Source: Deltaproteobacteria bacterium
Lineage (GTDB): Bacteria; Desulfobacterota; Dissulfuribacteria; Dissulfuribacterales; UBA3076
Direction: 5' to 3'
Assembly: GCA_030618205.1 (NCBI GenBank)
Contig: JAUXDR010000016.1
Span: 1 to 10,212 of the forward strand
DNA: 10,212 nucleotides
The notes under the pieces are model-generated. The model did no database searches and was not told the DNA's origin. It saw only the letters and a list, made by a program, of their open reading frames with translations. This document shows positions 1-4,915 of this stretch, piece by piece; position 1 is the first letter of the stretch, and each line of letters starts with the position of its first letter. A program made the position numbers and the translations under genes.

Positions 1-98
1 TCACTGGTACTCTTGCTTTGTTGCCACGGCCTCCAGAGAGCTATCAAGAAAAGGATGCCGGCAAGTATCCAGAATAGATGTCGTTGTTCAAGTTTCAT
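1..98 (-). CDS. LptC-like membrane-anchored protein, N-terminal fragment
   Basis: Only the first 32 codons lie in the window; the gene continues past position 1. The ATG is at 98-96. Two other ATGs just upstream (102 and 109) run into TGA within a few codons. The fragment begins MKLEQRHLFW and continues as one hydrophobic helix of about 15 residues (roughly 8-22), followed by a polar stretch rich in Gln, Ser and Thr. This is the shape of a single-pass inner-membrane protein with a periplasmic body. The gene following kdsC in many Gram-negative genomes is lptC, whose product bridges the inner-membrane LptBFG transporter to LptA in LPS export. I infer LptC from that synteny and topology; no diagnostic LptC body sequence is visible. 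No clear Shine-Dalgarno precedes the start. Any other small bitopic protein would look similar. Confidence 0.55.
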   Translation of the reverse strand, partial: MKLEQRHLFWILAGILFLIALWRPWQQSKSTS

Positions 99-128
99 GC
101 ATTGACCATCGGTTTTGCAGGATATTCC

Positions 129-157
129 GTGTCTGAACGGAAAAACCGTTCAGACAC
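129..157. repeat. Perfect inverted repeat, 12-bp stem with 5-nt loop
   Basis: The arm GTGTCTGAACGG (129-140) is followed by AAAAA (141-145) and the exact reverse complement CCGTTCAGACAC (146-157). The stem is perfect over 12 bp and stops there, since 128 and 158 do not pair. On the minus strand, the sense strand of the neighbouring genes, the loop is TTTTT and no U-tract follows the stem, so it is not a standard intrinsic terminator for this operon. It lies about 30 bp upstream of the LptC-like ATG, in the presumed leader. It could be an mRNA structure, an operator or a REP-like extragenic palindrome; the related arm at 260-270 favours a repeat family. Confidence 0.8.
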
Positions 158-158
158 A

Positions 159-190
159 ATTTTGAATTCTAAATTTTGAATTTTGAATTT
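159..190. repeat. Heptad tandem repeat, unit ATTTTGA
   Basis: Read on the plus strand in strict 7-bp register: ATTTTGA (159), ATTCTAA (166), ATTTTGA (173), ATTTTGA (180), then a partial ATTT. Three units are identical and one has two changes. The tract begins 2 bp after the 129-157 hairpin and is followed by an A-run. Confidence 0.75.
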
Positions 191-272
191 AAAAAAGGGA
201 ATAACCTCAATATCTTAATGATTCCTGACCTAAATTGAGAAGACAAAATTTGGGGTTTTCGTTCAGGCACTA

Positions 273-301
273 TTTAGATGAAGAACAAACAAATATGTCA
301 A
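273..301 (-). promoter_or_regulatory. Sigma70-like promoter candidate for the LptC-like gene
   Basis: On the minus strand there is an exact TTGACA at 301-296, then a 17-nt spacer and TCTAAA at 278-273, matching four of six -10 positions. It starts 20 bp after the kdsC stop and points at the LptC-like gene, with a predicted leader of about 165 nt that includes the heptad tract and hairpin. A perfect -35 with ideal spacing is suggestive, but the -10 is weak. Confidence 0.4.
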
Positions 302-320
302 CAAGTGTGAACGTTTACCA

Positions 321-869
321 TTAGAGGTTGGGATTAAGGTAATGATTCAGGAACTCGCTTCTCCTGTTTTGGGCCTTGAGGATCAGTTCGCAGACTTCTC
401 TAACCGCGCCCCTTCCCCCTGGTTGTTGTGTAACATAATCAGCATAGTCTTCCATGGATTGTGTGGCATCGGCAACTACTATGGCAAGACCCGCCTTCTG
501 AAGAAGGGGTAGATCCACCCAATCATCTCCTATGTATGCAATTTCTTTATCTTCTATCCCCAGATTCTCCTTTATTCCCTCGTATACTTCTATTTTATCA
601 GGCAGTCCTTGATATACCAGCTTTATGCCTAATTCCTCGGCCCTGATAGCAAGGGCACGAGAAGAGCGGGAACTAAGAATTGCTACATGGATTCCCGCCA
701 GACCGAGGAGCTTAAGGCCAAGGCCATCGTGCACATGAAAGCTCTGCACCTGTTCTCCTTGAGAGGTATATACAATACTTCCGTCGGTCAGCACTCCGTC
801 GACATCCAGCGCAAGAAGGCGGATGTTGCGGGCCTTTGTCATGAGCAGTTCTTTATCTATATGTGCCAT
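321..869 (-). CDS. kdsC: 3-deoxy-D-manno-octulosonate 8-phosphate phosphatase (KdsC)
   Basis: This cytoplasmic HAD-superfamily phosphatase hydrolyses Kdo-8-phosphate to Kdo and phosphate, the step after KdsA in making Kdo for the LPS inner core. The 182-residue protein is the usual short capless KdsC type. HAD motif I is DVDGVLTDG, with the nucleophile Asp22 and general acid Asp24. Motif II is around Ser66-Ser67-Arg68, motif III is Lys92 in LPDK, and motif IV is GDDWVDLP with Asp115, Asp116 and Asp119. The tail GGRGAVREV (about 152-160) is typical of KdsC and helps separate it from other small HAD enzymes. The ATG at 869 is used here, but it has no Shine-Dalgarno because a heptad array ends 4 bp upstream. 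An in-frame ATG at 842 (residue 10) would give a start as close to motif I as many homologues have. It sits between two unusual 222-bp spacers. Confidence 0.95.
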   Translation of the reverse strand: MAHIDKELLMTKARNIRLLALDVDGVLTDGSIVYTSQGEQVQSFHVHDGLGLKLLGLAGIHVAILSSRSSRALAIRAEELGIKLVYQGLPDKIEVYEGIKENLGIEDKEIAYIGDDWVDLPLLQKAGLAIVVADATQSMEDYADYVTQQPGGRGAVREVCELILKAQNRRSEFLNHYLNPNL

Positions 870-928
870 AAATGATTGATGATTGATGATTGGTGATTGG
901 TGATTGGTGATTGATTGAAGGCAGCCAT
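857..928 (-). CDS. Possible 23-codon leader ORF overlapping the kdsC start
   Basis: On the minus strand an AGGAG (945-941) lies 12 nt before an ATG at 928. The frame runs 23 codons through the heptad array and stops with TAG at 859-857, twelve bases inside kdsC. It is in a different frame from kdsC. The predicted peptide starts MAAFNQSP and is mostly the heptad read out, rich in Asn, Gln, Ser and Ile, so the peptide itself is unlikely to have a function. It may deliver ribosomes to kdsC, whose own ATG lacks a Shine-Dalgarno, by termination and reinitiation. The spacing of 12 nt is longer than ideal. This is speculative. Confidence 0.2.
   Translation of the reverse strand: MAAFNQSPITNHQSSIINHLWHI
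873..914. repeat. TGATTGA/TGATTGG heptad array, six units
   Basis: Six contiguous 7-bp units on the plus strand: TGATTGA at 873 and 880, TGATTGG at 887, 894 and 901, TGATTGA at 908. There is no indel and only the last base varies. The array ends 3 bp before the kdsC ATG (867-869), exactly where a ribosome binding site would be. On the minus strand the repeat has no stop codon in any frame. Confidence 0.9.
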
Positions 929-1005
929 TTTCAGCCTATTCTCCTGGAATTACAGTGACATTATTATTGATGATTGATGATTGATTGAAAACAGCCATTT
1001 CAGCA
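908..1005. repeat. Imperfect direct duplication of about 28 bp including a heptad edge
   Basis: The segment 908-936 (TGATTGATTGAAGGCAGCC then ATTTTCAGCC) recurs at 978-1005 as TGATTGATTGAAAACAGCC then ATTTCAGCA, with only a few substitutions and one T deleted. The second copy is preceded by two further heptads, TGATTGA at 971 and 978. The copies are separated by about 41 bp of unrelated sequence. It looks like a local duplication that carried part of the array with it. Confidence 0.7.
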
Positions 1006-1060
1006 TTGTCGATCACAACATATGGTATGTGGTTAAATAAACTAGATACCCAATAATATT

Positions 1061-1109
1061 AATTCCTAATTCATAATTCTTCAATCATCAATCAACAATC
1101 ATCAATCCC
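1061..1109. repeat. Heptad array running into the kdsA 3' end
   Basis: Seven contiguous 7-bp units on the plus strand drift in sequence: AATTCCT (1061), AATTCAT (1068), AATTCTT (1075), CAATCAT (1082), CAATCAA (1089), CAATCAT (1096), CAATCCC (1103). The right part is the inverse orientation of the TGATTGA array: 1081-1094 is the exact reverse complement of 971-984 and of 873-886. The last 18 bp encode the final kdsA residues Gly-Ile-Asp-Asp-Cys and the stop codon. Confidence 0.8.
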
Positions 1110-1940
1110 TACCGCCTGTCTGATCCTGGAAAGGACCTTCAGCAGGTCTGCCGCAGCTTCAAGGGAGAGACTGTTGGGGCCGTCACAAAGGGCCTTGTCC
1201 GGATTTGGGTGGACCTCCAGGAAGATTCCATCCACTCCTGCTGCCATTGCAGCCCTGGCAAGGGTGGATACGAATTCCCTCTGGCCTGATGAGCATCCAT
1301 CCCCACCGCCAGGGAGTTGAACACTGTGTGTGGCGTCAAAGACCACAGGAAACCCGATCTCCCTCATTATAGCCAGACCACGCATGTCAACCACCAGGTT
1401 GTTGTAGCCAAAAGAAGTGCCCCTTTCAGTGAGGATGACCTGGTCATTTCCACTCTCTTTTATCTTGGCGACGGCGTGTCTCATGTCCCACGGGGCCATG
1501 AACTGCCCCTTCTTAATGTTGACGGGAAGAAGGGTTCGGGCTGCTGCCACCAGGAGATCTGTCTGTCTGCAAAGAAAGGCCGGTATCTGTATACAATCAA
1601 GGACCGTTGCGGCTGCCTCTGCCTGATCCGGTGTGTGGATATCTGAGATCACCGGCACATTTAATTCCTCCTTGATGGCAGAAAGCATTTCAAGGCCTTC
1701 AGTTAGTCCTGGCCCTCTATATGACCCTATAGATGTCCGGTTTGCCTTGTCGAAGGATGCCTTGAATAGATAGGAAAAACCGTAATCCCCGGCTGCCTGG
1801 GCCATGAAGGCGCCGATGGAAAGGGCGGTTTTAATGTCTTCCAGCACGCAGGGTCCTGCAATAAGTAAAGGCGGCTGCTTTGCCCCGATACTGACTCCGG
1901 CTATACGCACGTTTGCTACTTGGATATCTTTTGTACTCAT
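1092..1940 (-). CDS. kdsA: 3-deoxy-8-phosphooctulonate synthase (Kdo-8-P synthase), metal-dependent type
   Basis: KdsA condenses phosphoenolpyruvate with D-arabinose-5-phosphate to Kdo-8-phosphate in the cytoplasm, the first committed step of Kdo synthesis. The 282-residue TIM-barrel protein shows the family signatures in order: AGPCVLED (28-35), KASFDKANRTS (60-70), IQIPAFLCRQTDLL (117-130), NIKKGQF (141-147), TERGTSFGYNNL (171-182), DATHSVQLPGG (202-212) and EVHPNPDKALCDGPNSL (242-258). Cys31 in GPC, with His205, Glu242 and Asp253, matches the metal ligands of the Aquifex-type enzyme; the metal-independent E. coli type has Asn in place of that Cys. The ATG at 1940 lies 4 bp after the pyrG stop, so the longer frame reading back into pyrG is not used; coupling is likely because no strong Shine-Dalgarno is seen. 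The last five residues come from a heptad repeat array. Confidence 0.96.
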   Translation of the reverse strand: MSTKDIQVANVRIAGVSIGAKQPPLLIAGPCVLEDIKTALSIGAFMAQAAGDYGFSYLFKASFDKANRTSIGSYRGPGLTEGLEMLSAIKEELNVPVISDIHTPDQAEAAATVLDCIQIPAFLCRQTDLLVAAARTLLPVNIKKGQFMAPWDMRHAVAKIKESGNDQVILTERGTSFGYNNLVVDMRGLAIMREIGFPVVFDATHSVQLPGGGDGCSSGQREFVSTLARAAMAAGVDGIFLEVHPNPDKALCDGPNSLSLEAAADLLKVLSRIRQAVGIDDC

Positions 1941-1944
1941 TGTT

Positions 1945-3582
1945 TCATGCTTTGAGCTTTTTTGCAAGTGCTGCATGTATAAATGACGCAAACAGGGGAT
2001 GGGGATCAAGAGGCCTGGATTTGAACTCGGGATGGAACTGACAGGCAAGGAACCATGGATGCTGCGGTATTTCCATGATTTCCACCAATTCACCATTGGG
2101 ACTCAGTCCGGCGAACCTGATTCCAGCGTCCTCGAGGGCCTTGCGATAGGAGTTATTGAGCTCGTACCTGTGGCGGTGCCTTTCGGAGATCTGCTCGACC
2201 CCATAGGCAGCATATGCCTTGCTGTCCGGGGCCAACCGGCATGGATATGCGCCAAGGCGCATAGTGCCTCCCTTATCAGTGCTCTCATCTCTTTTTTGTA
2301 TTTTATTAGCGCGGTAGTCGTACCATTCCTTCATCAGGTAGATTACCGGATCGGGTGTGGCAGGAGTGAATTCAGTGCTGTCAGCCAAGGGCAGCCCGGC
2401 TACATTTCGAGCAAATTCAATAACTGCCAACTGCATGCCCAGACAGATACCAAAAAAAGGCACATTGTTTTCTCTGGCATAAGTAATGGCCTCAAGTTTT
2501 CCAGGTATTCCCCTTGAGCCAAATCCCCCTGGGACCAAGATCCCATCGGCCTCTGAAAGCCGGTTTGCCAACTCTTCGCCCTTTGTTTCCTCTGAGTTCA
2601 CAAAGTCTATTTCGATTTCGGAGCTATTTGCAACACCCCCGTGGAACAAGGCCTCATTCAGGCTTTTGTAGGATTCCCTGAGGTTTACATACTTGCCAAC
2701 CATAGCAATCCGCACTTTGTGCTGTGGTTCCTTAATCTTGGCAATAAGGTCCTCCCACTCGGTAAGCACAGGTGCCCTTGTCCACATGTTAAGGGATTCG
2801 ATGATTCGTTCGTCCAGCCCTTGCTCGTGAAATCGTATCGGCACTTCATAGATGCACTTTACGTCTTTGGCTGCAATAACCCGGTCTTCTTCTACATTGC
2901 AAAACAGTGATATCTTGGACTTAATATCCGGTGAAAGATCCATCTGTGTGCGGCAGAGCAGGATGTCCGGCTGAATTCCTATGGATAACAGTTCTTTTAC
3001 GCTGTGTTGTGTTGGTTTTGTTTTAAGTTCACCTGCTGCCTGGATATAGGGCACATAGGTCAAATGGATATATAGGGTATTTTCAGTACCCAGGTCGCTC
3101 CTTAACTGTCTGATAGCTTCCAGAAACGGCAGGCCTTCAATGTCCCCTACTGTGCCTCCTATTTCTATAATGGCTATATCTGCTTCACTATTTAATTGGA
3201 GAATCGCCTGTTTGATCTCGTCTGTTATGTGAGGGATGACCTGGACAGTACCTCCAAGATAGTCTCCCCTTCGTTCCTTTGTGATAACACTATAATAAAT
3301 ACGTCCTGAAGTGTAGTTGTGCCTCTGTCCCAGCTTTGCATGGGTGTAACGCTCGTAATGTCCGAGATCCAGGTCTGTTTCAGCACCATCGTCTGTCACA
3401 AATACCTCACCGTGTTGGAAAGGGTTCATGGTGCCGGGGTCCACGTTTATGTATGGGTCCAGCTTCTGAATGGTGATCCGAAGCCCCCTGGCTTCGAGCA
3501 ATGCCCCTATGGAAGCTGCTGCCAGGCCTTTCCCCAGAGATGAGAGGACACCTCCTGTGATAAAAATGAACTTTGTTTTCAT
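1945..3582 (-). CDS. pyrG: CTP synthase (glutamine-hydrolysing)
   Basis: PyrG aminates UTP to CTP using ATP and glutamine. Here it also supplies CTP for CMP-Kdo formation, which fits its place directly before kdsA. The protein is 545 residues from the chosen start (numbers below use 547, from the upstream ATG at 3588). The N-terminal synthetase domain has [13 protein letters not shown] (9-21) with the P-loop, [13 protein letters not shown] (42-54), [20 protein letters not shown] (61-80) and [10 protein letters not shown] (142-151). The C-terminal class I glutamine amidotransferase has GGFGSRG (354-360), nucleophile Cys382 in GICLGMQL, and His519 and Glu521 in CQFHPEF. I prefer the ATG at 3582: AGGA at 3596-3593 lies 10 nt from it but only 4 nt from the ATG at 3588, and family members typically begin MKTK. 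Length and motifs are complete. Confidence 0.97.
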   Translation of the reverse strand: MKTKFIFITGGVLSSLGKGLAAASIGALLEARGLRITIQKLDPYINVDPGTMNPFQHGEVFVTDDGAETDLDLGHYERYTHAKLGQRHNYTSGRIYYSVITKERRGDYLGGTVQVIPHITDEIKQAILQLNSEADIAIIEIGGTVGDIEGLPFLEAIRQLRSDLGTENTLYIHLTYVPYIQAAGELKTKPTQHSVKELLSIGIQPDILLCRTQMDLSPDIKSKISLFCNVEEDRVIAAKDVKCIYEVPIRFHEQGLDERIIESLNMWTRAPVLTEWEDLIAKIKEPQHKVRIAMVGKYVNLRESYKSLNEALFHGGVANSSEIEIDFVNSEETKGEELANRLSEADGILVPGGFGSRGIPGKLEAITYARENNVPFFGICLGMQLAVIEFARNVAGLPLADSTEFTPATPDPVIYLMKEWYDYRANKIQKRDESTDKGGTMRLGAYPCRLAPDSKAYAAYGVEQISERHRHRYELNNSYRKALEDAGIRFAGLSPNGELVEIMEIPQHPWFLACQFHPEFKSRPLDPHPLFASFIHAALAKKLKA

Positions 3583-3714
3583 GTTCATAAAATCCTATTC
3601 AGATAAAGGACATCCTTCATTCGCCGGTTTACACTTATTCCCCAAAAGGGTGCATTATAGAATCGAATACTGGCAGCCGGTGTATAATTACTTCCAAGCG
3701 GTTTCCAAGGCAAA
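3583..3714. other. 132-bp spacer between cbiC and pyrG
   Basis: This is the only sizeable gap between 9.6 kb and 1.1 kb on the coding strand, so it is the likely place for a pyrG promoter. It has a perfect minus-strand TATAAT and no strong hairpin with a T-tract, so readthrough from the corrinoid genes remains possible. Confidence 0.5.
3654..3659 (-). promoter_or_regulatory. Candidate -10 element for pyrG-kdsA
   Basis: The minus strand reads an exact TATAAT here, 72 bp before the preferred pyrG ATG. At 16-18 nt upstream there is no recognisable TTGACA (the sequence is around ACACCGGC), nor a TG dinucleotide for an extended -10. It could be an activator-dependent promoter or chance in AT-rich DNA. 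Confidence 0.3.
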
Positions 3715-4386
3715 TTATTTCTGCACTGCCATACGGAGCAAGGCATTGACTATTGCTATTGCCACAGTACTGCCACCCTTTCGCCCCAGAGCCGTAATGT
3801 AAGGAAGATCTTGCTTCAGCAGAAGTTCCTTGGACTCAGCGGCGTTTACAAATCCTACAGGTACGCCAATTATTAGATCCGGCCTGAACTGTCCTGAGGA
3901 TACCAGTTCTATAATCCGCAAGAGGGCAGTGGGGGCATTGCCGATTGCCACAATCCCCACATCATCCTGCACCCCAAGGGTCATGGCAGCTTTGGCTTTG
4001 GTGCAACCAAGGTCTTTTGCCATCTCTATACACTCCTTGGTCTTAATAGGGGCCACCACTTTTACGCCTAAGGATTTTATGATGCCGGGACTTATACCGG
4101 CAGCTACCATTCCAACATCCACGAGTATGGATCTACCTGCCAGTAAGGCCTTTATCCCATTTTTTATTGCAGCAGGATGAAACCTGAGATTATCAGCAAA
4201 ATCAAAATCAGCCGTGGCGTGGATGGTCCTGTAAACCACAGGGAGTTCCTGGTTATTGAAGGTGGTAGGACCCAGTTCCTGAGCGATGATTTCCATACTT
4301 CTGGCCTCAATCTCATCCCCGGATCGGTCTATCGCCCTGACAAGAAGACCTGTCACAACCTCTGCAACGCCATTTTCGGCCCTCAT
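3715..4386 (-). CDS. cbiC: Precorrin-8X / cobalt-precorrin-8 methylmutase
   Basis: The enzyme moves the methyl group from C-11 to C-12 of (cobalt-)precorrin-8, giving hydrogenobyrinic acid (CobH, aerobic route) or cobyrinic acid (CbiC, anaerobic route). The symbol is chosen on the assumption of an anaerobic host; sequence motifs alone do not decide. The 223 residues include VYRTIHATADFDF (51-63) with the catalytic His56, ILVDVGMVAAGI (87-98), MTLGVQDDVGIVAIGNAPTA (135-154) and IIGVPVGFVNAAESKE (172-187), all family hallmarks. The ATG at 4386 overlaps the cobO stop in ATGA and has AAGGGA 7 nt upstream, so this start is preferred to a frame extending back to 4491 inside cobO. It is a complete protein of normal length. 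Confidence 0.95.
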   Translation of the reverse strand: MRAENGVAEVVTGLLVRAIDRSGDEIEARSMEIIAQELGPTTFNNQELPVVYRTIHATADFDFADNLRFHPAAIKNGIKALLAGRSILVDVGMVAAGISPGIIKSLGVKVVAPIKTKECIEMAKDLGCTKAKAAMTLGVQDDVGIVAIGNAPTALLRIIELVSSGQFRPDLIIGVPVGFVNAAESKELLLKQDLPYITALGRKGGSTVAIAIVNALLRMAVQK

Positions 4387-4907
4387 TTTTCTATCCCTTC
4401 CCTTGACGTCACTCCCTTGCTGAAATAATGCTTTATCATTCGCGCTTCTGTTACCAGATCGGCTCGCTCTGTTATTTCTTTTGGCGCCCATCGCCCGGTA
4501 AACACAAGTTCTACATCTTGCGGCCGTTTTTCCAAAAGGCTTATTACGCCTTCCAACGGGATGAGCCCGAAGTGAACAGCTACGTTTATTTCATCAAGTA
4601 CGATCAGATCATATCTTCCTTCTTCCATGACCTGTATTATTTCACTGAGGCCGGCCCGGGCCATTTCCATCTCTTTCTCAGATGGTCTTCCTTTAATGAA
4701 TCTGCCTGAGCCGTATTGGCGTATGGTGACCTGGTCTCCAAGCTTTTTAAGGGCCTTTATTTCACTAAATTCGCCATGTTTCAGAAACTGGGTAAACAAT
4801 ACCCTCCAGCCGGCTCCAACTGCCCGGAGGGTCAGCCCAAGAGCGGCAGTAGTCTTTCCTTTTCCGTCCCCGGTATAGACGTGGACATAACGCGCTTCTT
4901 TCTGCAA
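4383..4907 (-). CDS. cobO: Corrinoid (cob(I)yrinic acid a,c-diamide) adenosyltransferase, CobA/CobO/BtuR type
   Basis: This cytoplasmic enzyme transfers the 5'-deoxyadenosyl group of ATP to cobalt(I) corrinoids, in de novo synthesis or salvage. The 174-residue protein has the P-loop GDGKGKTTA (13-21) near the N-terminus, a Walker-B-like LIVLDEIN (101-108), and the C-terminal signature FTGRWAPKEITERADLVTEA (136-155) followed by KHYFSKGVTSREGIE, all typical of the family. The start codon is TTG at 4907-4905. It is supported by AAGGAG at 4917-4912, four nt upstream and overlapping the stop codon of the AsmA-like gene. No other in-frame start precedes the P-loop. The stop overlaps the cbiC ATG. 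I see no cobalamin riboswitch before the pair; there is no room for one, since it follows the upstream gene by 8 bp. Confidence 0.95.
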   Translation of the reverse strand: MQKEARYVHVYTGDGKGKTTAALGLTLRAVGAGWRVLFTQFLKHGEFSEIKALKKLGDQVTIRQYGSGRFIKGRPSEKEMEMARAGLSEIIQVMEEGRYDLIVLDEINVAVHFGLIPLEGVISLLEKRPQDVELVFTGRWAPKEITERADLVTEARMIKHYFSKGVTSREGIEK

Positions 4908-4915
4908 GTGGCTCC

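Larger units (their letters stand above)
99..320. other. 222-bp spacer between kdsC and the LptC-like gene
   Basis: This AT-rich gap holds a minus-strand promoter candidate just after kdsC, a heptad repeat tract (159-190) and a perfect 12-bp hairpin (129-157). A partial extra copy of the hairpin arm, CGTTCAGGCAC, lies at 260-270. I see no open reading frame of note. kdsC and lptC are usually close together in this type of cluster, so the spacer looks like an insertion or expansion of repetitive DNA. Confidence 0.6.
870..1091. other. 222-bp repeat-filled spacer between kdsA and kdsC
   Basis: The gap holds three heptad tracts (873-914, 971-984 and 1061-1109, the last running into kdsA) and an imperfect duplication of about 28 bp (908-936 and 978-1005). 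It has no ORF beyond the short leader candidate. I find no convincing terminator or promoter. An AT-rich middle at 1030-1060 could hold one, but no hexamer pair stands out. Confidence 0.7.

Noticed and set aside
129..157. Intrinsic terminator of the kdsC transcript
   Set aside because: On the minus strand the stem is followed by GGAATATCC, not a T-run; T residues are in the loop instead.
873..1109. CRISPR array
   Set aside because: Units are contiguous 7-bp repeats with no unique spacers and no cas genes nearby.
1941..2096. N-terminal extension of KdsA by 52 residues
   Set aside because: It would overlap the conserved pyrG 3' end; the ATG at 1940 gives the normal family length and sits right after the pyrG stop.
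1999..2517. Plus-strand 172-codon ORF opposite pyrG
   Set aside because: It is antisense to highly conserved pyrG codons and has no family features; a shadow frame.
4387..4491. N-terminal extension of the methylmutase by 35 residues
   Set aside because: It lies inside cobO; the ATG at 4386 has a good Shine-Dalgarno and a classic ATGA overlap.
4908..4915. Cobalamin riboswitch before cobO
   Set aside because: Only 8 bp separate cobO from the previous gene, and no B12-box-like structure was recognised upstream.
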